Notes under the pieces: generated by a model
The model's database searches: none
Seen by the model: the letters and a program-made list of their open reading frames with translations, nothing else
What the model was told of the DNA's origin: nothing
Part shown: positions 8,303 through 17,532 of the stretch, in pieces
Layout: every line of letters begins with the position of its first letter
How positions within the stretch are numbered: the stretch's first letter is position 1
NCBI GenBank assembly: GCA_900556455.1
Contig: USOV01000007.1
Span: forward strand, 1 to 30,862
From: an uncultured Clostridium sp.
GTDB taxonomy: Bacteria > Bacillota > Clostridia > TANB77 > CAG-508
Reading direction: 5' to 3'
Length of the DNA stretch: 30,862 nucleotides
Position numbers and translations under genes: made by a program

Positions 8303-8756
8303 TTATGTATTCTCCTGTCTTTTTATTGTTTGTACAATTATATATCCTATAAGTAAAATTGCACCTATTACAACACATATATCTGCTATATTAAACACTG
8401 GATAATTAAATATCTGATTTATATCAATATAGTCTACTACATGTCCTCTAAATATTCTATCTATTAAGTTGCTTAGTCCACCACTAATTACCATTATTAG
8501 TGATATTTTTACTAATTTGCCTATTGTCTTGTAGTTTTTTATTAGGAAATATATTAGCGTACATATGACTACAATATTTGCAATAATTACAATCATTTGT
8601 CTGTTTGCTCCGCATACTATATGCCATTCCTGTATTTGTTACATTTGTTACTCTTATTCCTTTTCCTATTGTAGTACCAATTGGAATATTTGTTATAATA
8701 ATAGTTTTTATTATTTGATCTATTATAATTATTAATAATCCTATTAAAGCATTCAT
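8303..8756 (-). pseudogene. lspA: Signal peptidase II (LspA) with a +1 frame break
   Basis: LspA cleaves lipoprotein signal peptides in the membrane. The first frame (from ATG 8756, good AAGGA site) carries IIIIDQIIK and NTGMAYSM, the family's DQxxK and NxGaA motifs. The second frame carries GGLSNLIDRIFRGHVVDYID and FPVFNIADICVVIGAILL, with both catalytic aspartates. Joining them requires skipping one base at the in-frame CGG at 8610-8612 (ATG CGG AGC read as ATG GGA GCA), giving a full-length, otherwise undamaged protein of about 150 residues. Because LspA is normally essential for lipoprotein processing, a sequencing error or recoding is more likely than true decay. See the CGG finding. Confidence 0.8.
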
Positions 8757-8772
8757 TGTTTATCCTTCTTTC

Positions 8773-8794
8773 GGGCGGACGTGGAAGTCCTCCC
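8773..8794 (-). other. GC-rich hairpin before lspA
   Basis: GGGCGGAC and GTCCTCCC (one mismatch) form an 8-bp stem with a 6-base loop in the 55-base gap between the GT-C-like gene and lspA. It is markedly GC-rich for this genome. There is no T-run, so it may be an mRNA end-protecting or processing hairpin; its role is unknown. Confidence 0.4.
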
Positions 8795-8811
8795 TTGCAT
8801 AAATTACCAAT

Positions 8812-10425
8812 TTATTGTTTTTTTTCATATATAGAGAAATAATCATCACTATAGATTCTTCTGTATTCGTCTGGTTTTGCGTCTAAGTATATTGTAAGCT
8901 TTGCCTTTGAGTTTACTATAAAGTGTGTAAAACCATATTTATCAAATACTCCTTCTAAGTTTTTAGTGCTTAAACCAGATATATTTAGGAAATCCCTAAA
9001 TATGCTTACTCCTTTATTAAATTCTGGTAAATACAAGTCTGCTCTTGAGTCTATGAATACTGGTATTCCTCTATGTAGTAAATAGCTTCCGAAGTTATAT
9101 TCATTATATAGTTTTATTTCGTTTATGTCTAAATTTTCTAGTATCCAGTTTGATGCTTGTACTGGATATGATGATGGGCTTACATATTCATCTTTATATC
9201 TTGTATTATACATAAACATACTTGCAATTAATATTAAGCAAATTGTAACAATCATTCCACATACACTTGTCATAGTTTTTGTTAATTTTGTTATTGCATT
9301 TTTATCATATTTATTTAAGAATGCAGTAATTAATCTAACAAATATTGGCAAGCATATTATAATAAACATTGACTCTTGCCTTCTACTCATAAATGCTAGA
9401 ACTGTAAGTCCTCCAAGCATAAACAAATCGCATAATCTAATTTTTGTATCTGTAAACATCATAATTGCTATAAAAGATATAAGTACACATGCATATTTTA
9501 TATTATTTGCAAGGGTTAGTGGCAAGTGTTCACTTATATTTTTAGTGCTATCTCCTTGCATTGTTTTTATTAGATATGTATATGGAACTTCTTTTAATGG
9601 TGTTACAAGTCCTGTAAATACACATATTATCATTATTAGAATTAGCCATTTTGTGGTTTTTTTGTGTGTTATTGTTATTTTATATGGTTCTTTATTTTCT
9701 TTGTTAGATTTTTGTTCTATTTTTTGTAATTTTTTATTTAATTTTTTTATTTTTTCTTCGTCAGTACATTGTTCTATTTTTTTATTTAATGATATTATTC
9801 TTTTTTCTTGCATTCTTTTTATGAATTTAGCTAACAAGCTTATTAGGTATTCTGCTATATATGGTAAATATAGAACAAAATAAAATGGGAATACTGCTAC
9901 ATGCAAATTAGCAAGTAGTATTGGTATAATAACTAAACCTACCACATATCTTTTTTTCTTGGTGTCTAAAAAGCTTTCTATAAATAGCAATTCTAGTTCA
10001 AATAATATAAATGTTACTAGTTGTGCTCTTGCTGCTATATAGCTTTTTATCAAAAACATTCCTATGATTGTAAATATAAATGATAATGGTTTGTTTTTTG
10101 TTAGTTTGTCGGTTGTAATATACATAACTATTCCTAAAATTGCTGCAAACACTATTGTTGATATATATATTCCTAGATGCCCTCCTATGTTATATATTAA
10201 ATATATCATTACATCATAAGCCCAATGTGGAAATGTGTATGAAAGTTCATGCCATGAGAATGGGTCTTGCATTGTTATTCCATTTTCTAAAACATATTTT
10301 CCTATTTCTATTGTGTAATATGTATCGTTTTGCAATGTTTTTGGTGATATTGCAAAAGCAAATATTATTATTGAGATTATGGCTATTATATTGAATTTTA
10401 TTTTTGTTTTTTTGTCTGATTCCAT
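8812..10425 (-). CDS. GT-C-like polytopic membrane protein (putative sugar or lipid transferase)
   Basis: 537 residues with about 10-12 membrane helices. The first extracytoplasmic loop has LQNDTYYTIEIGKYVLENG and DPFSWHEL, the acidic residues after helix 1 being typical of GT-C (ArnT/PMT-like) glycosyltransferases. A cytoplasmic loop at about residues 200-250 is lysine- and glutamate-rich and probably coiled coil. The C-terminal 130 residues form an extracytoplasmic domain containing YNEYNFGSYLLHRGIPVFID, a motif common in large uncharacterised membrane proteins of this class. AAAGGAG precedes the start. A terminator separates it from the secretion operon. The substrate cannot be named. Confidence 0.6.
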   Translation of the reverse strand: MESDKKTKIKFNIIAIISIIIFAFAISPKTLQNDTYYTIEIGKYVLENGITMQDPFSWHELSYTFPHWAYDVMIYLIYNIGGHLGIYISTIVFAAILGIVMYITTDKLTKNKPLSFIFTIIGMFLIKSYIAARAQLVTFILFELELLFIESFLDTKKKRYVVGLVIIPILLANLHVAVFPFYFVLYLPYIAEYLISLLAKFIKRMQEKRIISLNKKIEQCTDEEKIKKLNKKLQKIEQKSNKENKEPYKITITHKKTTKWLILIMIICVFTGLVTPLKEVPYTYLIKTMQGDSTKNISEHLPLTLANNIKYACVLISFIAIMMFTDTKIRLCDLFMLGGLTVLAFMSRRQESMFIIICLPIFVRLITAFLNKYDKNAITKLTKTMTSVCGMIVTICLILIASMFMYNTRYKDEYVSPSSYPVQASNWILENLDINEIKLYNEYNFGSYLLHRGIPVFIDSRADLYLPEFNKGVSIFRDFLNISGLSTKNLEGVFDKYGFTHFIVNSKAKLTIYLDAKPDEYRRIYSDDYFSIYEKKQ

Positions 10426-10472
10426 GCAGATTCTCCTTTATTTAAATTATATAATTATATTATCATACCAAT

Positions 10473-10504
10473 AAAAAAAGTCAAGAAAAATCTTGACTTT
10501 TTTT
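10473..10504 (-). terminator. Rho-independent terminator ending the secretion operon
   Basis: A perfect 14-bp stem, AAAAAAAGTCAAGA / TCTTGACTTTTTTT, with a 4-base loop ends in a seven-T run. It begins right after the stop of the acidic protein and can work on both strands. Confidence 0.9.
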
Positions 10505-10505
10505 A

Positions 10506-11807
10506 TTACTCTCTTTTATCTCTTGGCTCTCCTGGTGTTCTTCCTCCAGCTTCTCTTTGTCCTTTAGTTTCTATTTGTTCTAATGCTTGCTCATATGTTA
10601 TACTTTTATTTTCTTCCATTAATTTTAATACTTTTTCTGCTTTATTTTCATAAAATCCTGGTGGTACAGTTAACCTATCTACTATACCGTCTCTTGTCAT
10701 TAAATCTTCTGCTATTTCTTCTACATTTAATTCTCTGTTTTGTTCATGGCTTTTATCTATTTCATTTACTTGTACGCCTTCTGCTTTACTTGGTACTCCT
10801 CTTTTTTCAAGGTCTTCTTGTCTTGTTAATGCAAATGTCTTTTCTTCTAAGTCTAAATCTGAATTATATTTATGGTCCATGAAATCTCTTGTTTCTGGTG
10901 ATTGTTGTAACACATTTTTTCCACTTGCTTCTGGTATTACACTTCCCCAATATGCTTTTCCATTTCCACCTTCTTGTCTACAGTATAATGCTTCTGGTTC
11001 ACCATATTCATTCTTTACTATTGCAATTGATGTTTGACTATCTACTTCATACATTGCTAATGGTCTTACTTCTGTTATCTTTTCTCCGTCAACTCTTTTT
11101 ACTGTAACATCTGGACTTTTTCCTCCAATTGCTTTATTTTTTCCTGCTTCTATTTCTTCTAGCTCTCCATCTTTATCTCCAATGAATTTATATGTATATG
11201 GGTCTTCTCCTGGTATTACATAAACATCATCTCTATCTCCAGCCCATTTTACTAATCCTTGGAATCTTTCATTTTCTGTTATTTTTTCGTCTTTTGAAAT
11301 ATGGATAACATCTTTGGCATCTACATTATATTGTTTTGCGATTTCTTCTTTTTGCTCATCTTTGTCTTTATCTTTTTCTAATTCAGGCTTTTCATCATCT
11401 TTTTCTTCTTCGATGTTCTCTCCTTCGTCTTCTTGTTCCTTTTGTTTTTCCTGTGTTTGCTGTTCCTCTACTTTTTCTGAATTTTGTTTTTGTATTTTAT
11501 CTATTTCTTCTTGTAAGTCTGGAAGTCCTAAATCGTCCAAAGTTTTTCCTTCTTCTTCTAGTTCTTTTTTTAGTGCTTCAAAGTTTGCTAAATTATATTC
11601 TATTTGTTTTTCTCTTACTATTGCAATTGATTTTCCTCTTACTTTTAAAATAGCTTGGTCCCCTATTTTAGTAGCTTCCATCTCCCCTACTATCATTTTT
11701 GATTCACCATTTTTTAAGTTCTCAATCTGCTCTAATATTTGTTCTTTGAATTCCTTTTTTTCCTCTGTTGCTAAGTCTTTTCCTTCCATTGATTCATTTT
11801 CTGCCAT
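10506..11807 (-). CDS. Acidic, coiled-coil-rich soluble protein at the end of the T4SS operon
   Basis: 433 residues with no signal peptide and no membrane helix. Residues 1-110 are mixed charge (KMIVGEMEATKIGDQAILKV). Residues 110-155 are an extreme Glu/Lys/Gln tract with repeated EE, KDKDK and QEKQK patterns. The middle (155-330) looks folded (YVIPGEDPYTYKFIGD, YEVDSQTSIAIVKNEYGEPE, YCRQEGGNGKAYWGS). The C-terminus is helical, then disordered and basic (REAGGRTPGEPRDKRE). A clear AGGAGGAA site precedes it. I do not recognise a family. Its place as last gene of the operon, cytoplasmic character and charged disordered tail fit a secreted substrate or a chaperone; this is inference. Confidence 0.7.
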   Translation of the reverse strand: MAENESMEGKDLATEEKKEFKEQILEQIENLKNGESKMIVGEMEATKIGDQAILKVRGKSIAIVREKQIEYNLANFEALKKELEEEGKTLDDLGLPDLQEEIDKIQKQNSEKVEEQQTQEKQKEQEDEGENIEEEKDDEKPELEKDKDKDEQKEEIAKQYNVDAKDVIHISKDEKITENERFQGLVKWAGDRDDVYVIPGEDPYTYKFIGDKDGELEEIEAGKNKAIGGKSPDVTVKRVDGEKITEVRPLAMYEVDSQTSIAIVKNEYGEPEALYCRQEGGNGKAYWGSVIPEASGKNVLQQSPETRDFMDHKYNSDLDLEEKTFALTRQEDLEKRGVPSKAEGVQVNEIDKSHEQNRELNVEEIAEDLMTRDGIVDRLTVPPGFYENKAEKVLKLMEENKSITYEQALEQIETKGQREAGGRTPGEPRDKRE

Positions 11808-11833
11808 AGATTGTTCCTCCTATTTTTATATTT

Positions 11834-11853
11834 GGGGCACCCAAGAGTGCCCC
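11834..11853 (-). terminator. Internal hairpin between the VirB8-like gene and the acidic protein gene
   Basis: A perfect 7-bp stem, GGGGCAC / GTGCCCC, with a 6-base loop is followed by AT-rich DNA without a proper T-run. It lies in the 65-base gap and may reduce read-through into, or protect the message of, the last gene. Confidence 0.45.
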
Positions 11854-11872
11854 TTATAATTAATTTATGTTT

Positions 11873-13171
11873 CTATTCAACATTGAATGCCATTACAAAG
11901 TCTGTTCCTTTTTCAAGTTTCATTACTATTGTTTTTGTTACTGTTTTACTTATTCCCTTTACTGTGATTTCATATGTGCTTAAATTTTCTGATTCTGTAT
12001 ATCTCTTAAAAGACACTTCATTTTTTATACTAAATGTTTCTTTTGCATATTTTTCAAAGTCTTTATATTCCTTAAAATAATTTGCTTTGAAGTCATCTGA
12101 TAATTTACTATATATATATTCATAATCAGAGCAATTTAAGGCTTCTACTAATTTTAGAATGTTATATCCTACTTTTTCCTCTTTTGTTCCTGCTTCATAT
12201 TTTTCTATGAAGTCTGGCAAATCTATTGTATATGTATCTAACATCACTGTATAGTTTAAAGGACTAGTTGCATTAAATATATAATAGTTGTTATAGCTAT
12301 CTTTACAAATATATCTAGTATAGTCATCTTCGTATCTTATTTGATAACTTTGTAATTTTAGTTGTTGTTTTTTAGAAATATATAAAATATAATCTTCCAT
12401 ATTGTCAAAGTCATCATTACCTTTTTGTGTTACAGCTGCAGTATATAAATCTTTTTTGCCATCTATGTATTCTTCAAAATCTTGTAATGTTGGAAAACGT
12501 TTACTTTTATATTCTTTATCTAGCATACTATATGTAGCTTCTACATTATATACAGCATTTTCTAAAAAATCTTTGAAATATTTATTTGCTATTTCTTCTT
12601 CTGATAAAACCTCATTTATCATTTTGTTATATTCATTTTTTTCTATTGTTTTTTTTGCAAGGCTTTCTTTTGTGTAATTTTCTTTAATGTGAGAAACTGA
12701 ATATGTCATATTTCTTATGTCTTTATATAAAACAAAATATCCGTCTTCAATTTTGCCATCTTTTTCTAAAACACATTCAATATAGTAAACCTCATTTTCC
12801 ATATTTGTTTGACCATACATTTTCGTTATTCTCATATTGTCAATGTCTTTGATGTTACTAGGTATTTGGTTTAATACATTTTCTTTTGTTATATTGTTTT
12901 TCTTTATATATGTATCATCTAAAAGGCTATAGGTAGCTTCTTTGTTTTCAGAAGCTACTTTTCCTATGTAATTGTCTAGCATTTTTTCTACAGAAAAGAA
13001 AGTACCATTGTCACTTACTATACCCATATCTTTTATAAAATCTGCTGATTGGTCTACTTCCCTTTGCCACTCATTACCTTCCTGTGAACGTTTTTTTATA
13101 ATCAAAATACATATAGAAATTATTGCTATAAGTACTAATAATATTATTATCACTTTTTTAAAATTCTTCAT
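11873..13171 (-). CDS. VirB8/TcpC-like protein with three repeated NTF2-like units
   Basis: 432 residues. One N-terminal membrane helix (about 6-26) is followed by an extracellular part. Three units start with a shared pattern: ATYSLLDDTYIKKNN near residue 78, ATYSMLDKEYKSKRFPTLQD near 210, and YIYSKLSDDFKANYFKEYKD near 352, spaced about 130-140 residues. This x-Y-S-x-L-x-D-x-[FY] opening followed by [FY]xxxxDFExY is the helix-helix start of NTF2-like domains, the fold of VirB8 and of TcpC, which has two. It would be a scaffold of the channel outside the membrane. The start overlaps the end of the hydrolase gene by 14 bases and has AAGGGGG upstream. The NTF2 assignment is pattern-based. Confidence 0.6.
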   Translation of the reverse strand: MKNFKKVIIILLVLIAIISICILIIKKRSQEGNEWQREVDQSADFIKDMGIVSDNGTFFSVEKMLDNYIGKVASENKEATYSLLDDTYIKKNNITKENVLNQIPSNIKDIDNMRITKMYGQTNMENEVYYIECVLEKDGKIEDGYFVLYKDIRNMTYSVSHIKENYTKESLAKKTIEKNEYNKMINEVLSEEEIANKYFKDFLENAVYNVEATYSMLDKEYKSKRFPTLQDFEEYIDGKKDLYTAAVTQKGNDDFDNMEDYILYISKKQQLKLQSYQIRYEDDYTRYICKDSYNNYYIFNATSPLNYTVMLDTYTIDLPDFIEKYEAGTKEEKVGYNILKLVEALNCSDYEYIYSKLSDDFKANYFKEYKDFEKYAKETFSIKNEVSFKRYTESENLSTYEITVKGISKTVTKTIVMKLEKGTDFVMAFNVE

Positions 13172-16100
13172 ATGTGTCCCCCTTTTTTACTTTATTAGGT
13201 GTTTTTCCATCTTCAATATAAAAGAAATTAGGTCCAGCTAAATTTTTTAGTACAGTTTCAATTGGATGCCATCCATGACCACTTCCATTATTTGATGTTA
13301 ATGCATATATATCATATCCAATTCCTGAGTTTAGCTGTGTTTCTCTAATATCTGCCAACGTAATCCAGTGCACTTTTTTTGTATATAAATTTCCATAACC
13401 ATTTTTAACATATATCATAACACCTTTTCCAGATTTTAATACTGAAATAACATCCTCTTGGTTCCATGCATTTCCTGTACATACCTTTGCATCAACTCCA
13501 TATAAATCAAGAACCATTTCAATCGTTCTGACATATGCTTCGTTTCCAGCCTTATGTTTATAAATGTCCCAAACTTCCCAAATACTTGGTTCAATTCCTG
13601 TTGAGCTTGCAAGTGTTCCACATGCATAAACATGGCATCCTGCACTTCCCATAGTAGCACCTGAATCAAATAGTGGCTGCTGTCCAATTAAACCAGCACC
13701 TTGTATCCATTCTATATACTTTCTGCCAAATGATGAACTATATCCACCTGAGAATTGACTTTCATCATCATTGCTAATACCTATAATTATATTGTCTATT
13801 GATGTAAAGTCTCCCTTATTGCTTAGTAAAATTTTTGTTTTAAATACATCTTCTGCAATAGAAAGTCTTAAATCTACTTGATATTGCATATAATCTGCTC
13901 GTTCTTTAAGTGTTGTTTCATCTGAATCTGCATGATTACATTCATATACTCCATTATTTAAAAAGTTATATGTATTTTTTATACATGCTCTCGCATTACC
14001 TGTATGAGTATATCCTAACCATGAATATCTAGAGAATAATGCATATATATTTTTATCTGGTGTTCCATCAAATTTACTATTTACTGTTGCATATTCTTTA
14101 GCTCTTTCTTGATTTTGGCTATATGCAGATGAACTTGGATCTGCTGCATTGACAACCCATTTACAAAAGCTCTCTATTGAATCCTCATATGAATCATACG
14201 AAAATCCTGATGATGAACCATTATAACTTCCCATTTGGAATAGGTTTTTATCTTCTACTGCACTTTTTCCCCATCCACTTTCTAGGGCTGCCCAGCCATA
14301 TGCTACACATGGGTTCACATTATATTTTGAACATATATCATAAAACAATGGTGCTAAATCTGCTAATATAGACTTTCCATAGCTTTGAGCCTTTGTAATG
14401 AATTCATCTCTTGATATATTACAGCCAAATGCATTACCTGCTATGCTATAATAATCTGTTAAACTCATATCTACTACTTTAAATGTTTTGTCAAGGTCAG
14501 TTACCCCTCTTTCCAATCCATCATAAACATATAATAAGAATCTCATTATATCTGATATATGTGTAGTATTTGCATCATCTTCTAATAGTTCAAAAAGTTC
14601 TTTTTCTGCATCATTTTGTAGGCATAAGTCTTCTCCAGCTTTAATATATTTATCATAAATATATAGTAGACCCATTTTTCCATTTGGTGTATATGATGGT
14701 TTATTATTTAAATATTCAAGATTTTTAAATTGCACTTGTGTTGTATCTATACTACTTTCGTCTCCAAATTCATATGTTGTTCTTGTTGCTTTATAATCAT
14801 CTCCTACTACACCATCTGTTTTTGATTTTTTTTCTGTTCTTATTGCTGTTATGCTTCCTTCAATAACATTCGCCTCAGGATAACTATTAGCAAATTGATT
14901 TTTTCTCTTTTCTAGGAATGCATTTGCAGCATCACTAGCTCCAGTTGAAACTCCTTCAACAGCACTCGTAGTTTGTGGGTATTGTCCTTCTACATCGTCT
15001 GGTTTGTCATATTCTTTTATATTTTTTGTTGGAGCTGCATATGGTCTATCATATAGTAAATACCAACAATCTATTTCAGATATATCTATATCATATTTAT
15101 AGTTTCTAGTACTTGAATCTACAATTATAGTATAGTTAAAAACTTCTTGCCTTGTATAAGTTTCATCTACTGAATAATCATCATAACTTTCTGTCAAGTG
15201 TTCATTTGCTATTAAATCGCCATCTTTATCTGAATTTGATTCACTTGCAACATGTGAAGTTGTTGTTGTACCCCTACTTAAAGTCCATTCATCTCCTGAA
15301 TATGTTATTTGCTCGTCTTCATCAATATGTTTTGGTGGTTCTCCAGTTCCTTTCCCTATCTTAGTCCATGTTGTAGTTTTTTTGTATCCATCGATTTTAT
15401 ATTTAACATGATCATAAAATAAACTAGTTTCTGTATAGTGTGTTGGAGCATGTGTTTCAGTATCTACTTGTTCTTCCCTTATATTAAGAACAATTTTACT
15501 GTTAAATGCTAATTCTGCTATATCTAAGCAAAAATCCACATTATTTGTTGTTATTAATAAATCTGTCAAGAATCCATAATTTACTATGTATTTTTTTATG
15601 TATTGTTTATAATCTATTTCTATTGGATATTCTTTTATTATATATTCATCCACATCATCAGCTATGTTTTCTTCACCAATTCTTGCCTTATCTGCATCTG
15701 ATAATGGATTACCATTTTCATCTTGATAAGTATATGTTATTTTAGTTGTACTAGGTTTTGCAATTACAATATTTCCGTCTTCATTTAATGTATATTTTGT
15801 TAGAACGTCATTGTTTAAGCTTTCAACCATACTTTTGAATGTTTCATATGGTACATACTCTAGTTTTATTTCTTGATATATTGGTGTTGAGCCATCTGTA
15901 GTTGTTGCTGTAGTTTTATGCACTTCTATAGTTCCATACACTTCGTCATTATTAATTACATCTTCAATTTTTATATTTTTTTCGCCAGTACTATTTCCTA
16001 AATCTAAGCTTTGTGAAGCAATATCTGCTTTTACAAATACGGCTAATGCTTTTAATTCTTCCTCATTATATTTGCCTGTTTCTAGCCCATTGCTCATTAG

Positions 16101-16580
16101 TACACCTAATGTTTTTAGTTCTGATGTTGAAAATTTACCTAAGTTTATTTTCTCATTTTCTTCTACTAATTTCTTTTTTGTATTATTTATCGCTTGTGAT
16201 TCAGAAATTTCATTCTTTTTCTCATCTACAAACGAATATTGAAGTTCATATGCTTTATCTGTCGTCATATAATCTGCATTTACTGTTATTTGAGTAGCTT
16301 TAATATCATCGGGTTTTATAGTTCCAGTTGAAAAAACTATTGATGACCTATTAGCTTCTTTAGATTCCGAACTATCCCACCAATCTAAGAAATGTGAAAT
16401 TGATGCTACAAGTAAGTATATTAACAATCCTATACATATAGCTTTTAATAGCAATGGCAAAATAACTGCTATTATTTTTTTGAAAAATTTCTTAGCAGTT
16501 TGCTTGCTTAATTTTTTAGCACCTTTAGTTAATACATTTTTCGCTCCCTGAGCTTGCTCATTGTTTTTCTCTTCGTCCAT
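13158..16580 (-). CDS. T4SS cell-wall hydrolase: membrane-anchored, glucosaminidase/lysozyme domain plus C39-like cysteine peptidase domain
   Basis: 1140 residues. The N-terminus is cytoplasmic and basic (1-35), followed by a membrane helix (about 36-62) and then an extracellular beta-rich region to about 720, which I do not recognise. Residues 735-865 are a glucosaminidase/lysozyme-like domain: PLFYDICSKYNVNPCVAYGW, the glutamate in ALESGWGKS near 765, and NLFQMGSYNG. Residues 970-1130 resemble a papain-like peptidase: Cys in GSAGCHVYACG near 980 and His in KKVHWITLAD near 1069. Together they would cut glycan and peptide bonds so the channel can cross the wall, the role of VirB1 and TcpG/TcpI-type proteins. 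AAGGGGG precedes the ATG. It lies between two VirB8-like genes. Confidence 0.8.
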   Translation of the reverse strand: MDEEKNNEQAQGAKNVLTKGAKKLSKQTAKKFFKKIIAVILPLLLKAICIGLLIYLLVASISHFLDWWDSSESKEANRSSIVFSTGTIKPDDIKATQITVNADYMTTDKAYELQYSFVDEKKNEISESQAINNTKKKLVEENEKINLGKFSTSELKTLGVLMSNGLETGKYNEEELKALAVFVKADIASQSLDLGNSTGEKNIKIEDVINNDEVYGTIEVHKTTATTTDGSTPIYQEIKLEYVPYETFKSMVESLNNDVLTKYTLNEDGNIVIAKPSTTKITYTYQDENGNPLSDADKARIGEENIADDVDEYIIKEYPIEIDYKQYIKKYIVNYGFLTDLLITTNNVDFCLDIAELAFNSKIVLNIREEQVDTETHAPTHYTETSLFYDHVKYKIDGYKKTTTWTKIGKGTGEPPKHIDEDEQITYSGDEWTLSRGTTTTSHVASESNSDKDGDLIANEHLTESYDDYSVDETYTRQEVFNYTIIVDSSTRNYKYDIDISEIDCWYLLYDRPYAAPTKNIKEYDKPDDVEGQYPQTTSAVEGVSTGASDAANAFLEKRKNQFANSYPEANVIEGSITAIRTEKKSKTDGVVGDDYKATRTTYEFGDESSIDTTQVQFKNLEYLNNKPSYTPNGKMGLLYIYDKYIKAGEDLCLQNDAEKELFELLEDDANTTHISDIMRFLLYVYDGLERGVTDLDKTFKVVDMSLTDYYSIAGNAFGCNISRDEFITKAQSYGKSILADLAPLFYDICSKYNVNPCVAYGWAALESGWGKSAVEDKNLFQMGSYNGSSSGFSYDSYEDSIESFCKWVVNAADPSSSAYSQNQERAKEYATVNSKFDGTPDKNIYALFSRYSWLGYTHTGNARACIKNTYNFLNNGVYECNHADSDETTLKERADYMQYQVDLRLSIAEDVFKTKILLSNKGDFTSIDNIIIGISNDDESQFSGGYSSSFGRKYIEWIQGAGLIGQQPLFDSGATMGSAGCHVYACGTLASSTGIEPSIWEVWDIYKHKAGNEAYVRTIEMVLDLYGVDAKVCTGNAWNQEDVISVLKSGKGVMIYVKNGYGNLYTKKVHWITLADIRETQLNSGIGYDIYALTSNNGSGHGWHPIETVLKNLAGPNFFYIEDGKTPNKVKKGDTYEEF

Positions 16581-16599
16581 CTGTTTTCCCCCTTTTTTG

Positions 16600-17511
16600 C
16601 TATAAACTTATTTCTATTCTTATTACATTGTGTTCATTAGCCACAACATTAGTAAACACTACTTTTGTAGTTTCTTTTTTGGGCTGATATGATTTATTAA
16701 ATTTTACTTCCACATTTCCTCTTTGTGCCCTTCTTATTGATATATCTTCTTCTAAAATCTCATGATTATACCAATAATATTTTTGTCCATTTTCATCTTC
16801 TATATATACAGTATTTGTTTTTTGTAAACTATCTAATTCTATCTTTCCATTTGAATTATTTTCAACCTCTATTTCATATGTTTCATAATCCATATAAATT
16901 CTTTTTCTATTTATGGTTATTTTTATATTATTTCTTGTTGTAGATTTATCTATATTCTCTATTCCTATAAATTTATTAATATTTAGTTTATATGCTTCAT
17001 TTTGCTTTACAATTGTATAATAGTCTGTAATACTTGTATTTGATGCTTTACCAGTTGATAGCATGTCCTCTATAAAATCTATTTTATATGTATATTTGTT
17101 ATTGTATGTTATCCATGATTGATATAAGTAAGTTATGTTTCCTTTAAAAAGTTTTTGATAATATTTTGTAGTAAAATCATCTAGTGTAGGATATAATGCT
17201 TTCTTACATTCATCTGATAGAAGTGCATATGCTTTTTCTGGTTCATTGTTATTACAACAATAAACAAAATCGTCTATTACTTGTGAAACCTCTTTTTTTA
17301 CTTCTTGCCCTGTTATTACTGAATAATTTTCATTAATATTATTATTGCTACTTTTAATAACAGTATTTTGTTTATTAGACTCCTCTATGTCATTCCTTTT
17401 AGAAATAAAACTGTTTAAAATCTGAATCAATACTATAATTGCTACTAATATTAAAATAATAATCCAAATCATATATCTATTTTGATTATAAAATTCTCTT
17501 ACTTTTCCCAT
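16600..17511 (-). CDS. VirB8-like membrane protein with one NTF2-like unit and a C-terminal beta domain
   Basis: 303 residues. A short cytoplasmic start is followed by a membrane helix (about 13-36), a linker rich in Asn and Ser, then an NTF2-like unit opening at about residue 92 (KAYALLSDECKKALYPTLDD), the same pattern as in the three-repeat protein two genes downstream. The last 110 residues form a beta-sandwich-like domain (IYMDYETYEIEVENNSNGKI, YYWYNHEILEEDISIRRAQR) similar in style to DUF4352-type immunoglobulin-like domains. It is probably part of the channel scaffold outside the membrane. AGGAGAA precedes the ATG at the normal distance. It sits 20 bases before the hydrolase gene. Confidence 0.65.
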   Translation of the reverse strand: MGKVREFYNQNRYMIWIIILILVAIIVLIQILNSFISKRNDIEESNKQNTVIKSSNNNINENYSVITGQEVKKEVSQVIDDFVYCCNNNEPEKAYALLSDECKKALYPTLDDFTTKYYQKLFKGNITYLYQSWITYNNKYTYKIDFIEDMLSTGKASNTSITDYYTIVKQNEAYKLNINKFIGIENIDKSTTRNNIKITINRKRIYMDYETYEIEVENNSNGKIELDSLQKTNTVYIEDENGQKYYWYNHEILEEDISIRRAQRGNVEVKFNKSYQPKKETTKVVFTNVVANEHNVIRIEISL

Positions 17512-17532
17512 ATTTTTCTCCTATATCAAATA

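Noticed and set aside
8757..8811. Possible riboswitch in the GC-rich gap before lspA
   Set aside because: Only one short hairpin in 55 bases; too small for a known riboswitch class.
10583..11859. Several plus-strand open frames of 70-180 residues opposite the acidic protein gene
   Set aside because: They mirror the minus-strand Glu/Lys-rich coding sequence as Ser/Phe/Leu-rich peptides, lack ribosome sites and have no domain pattern.
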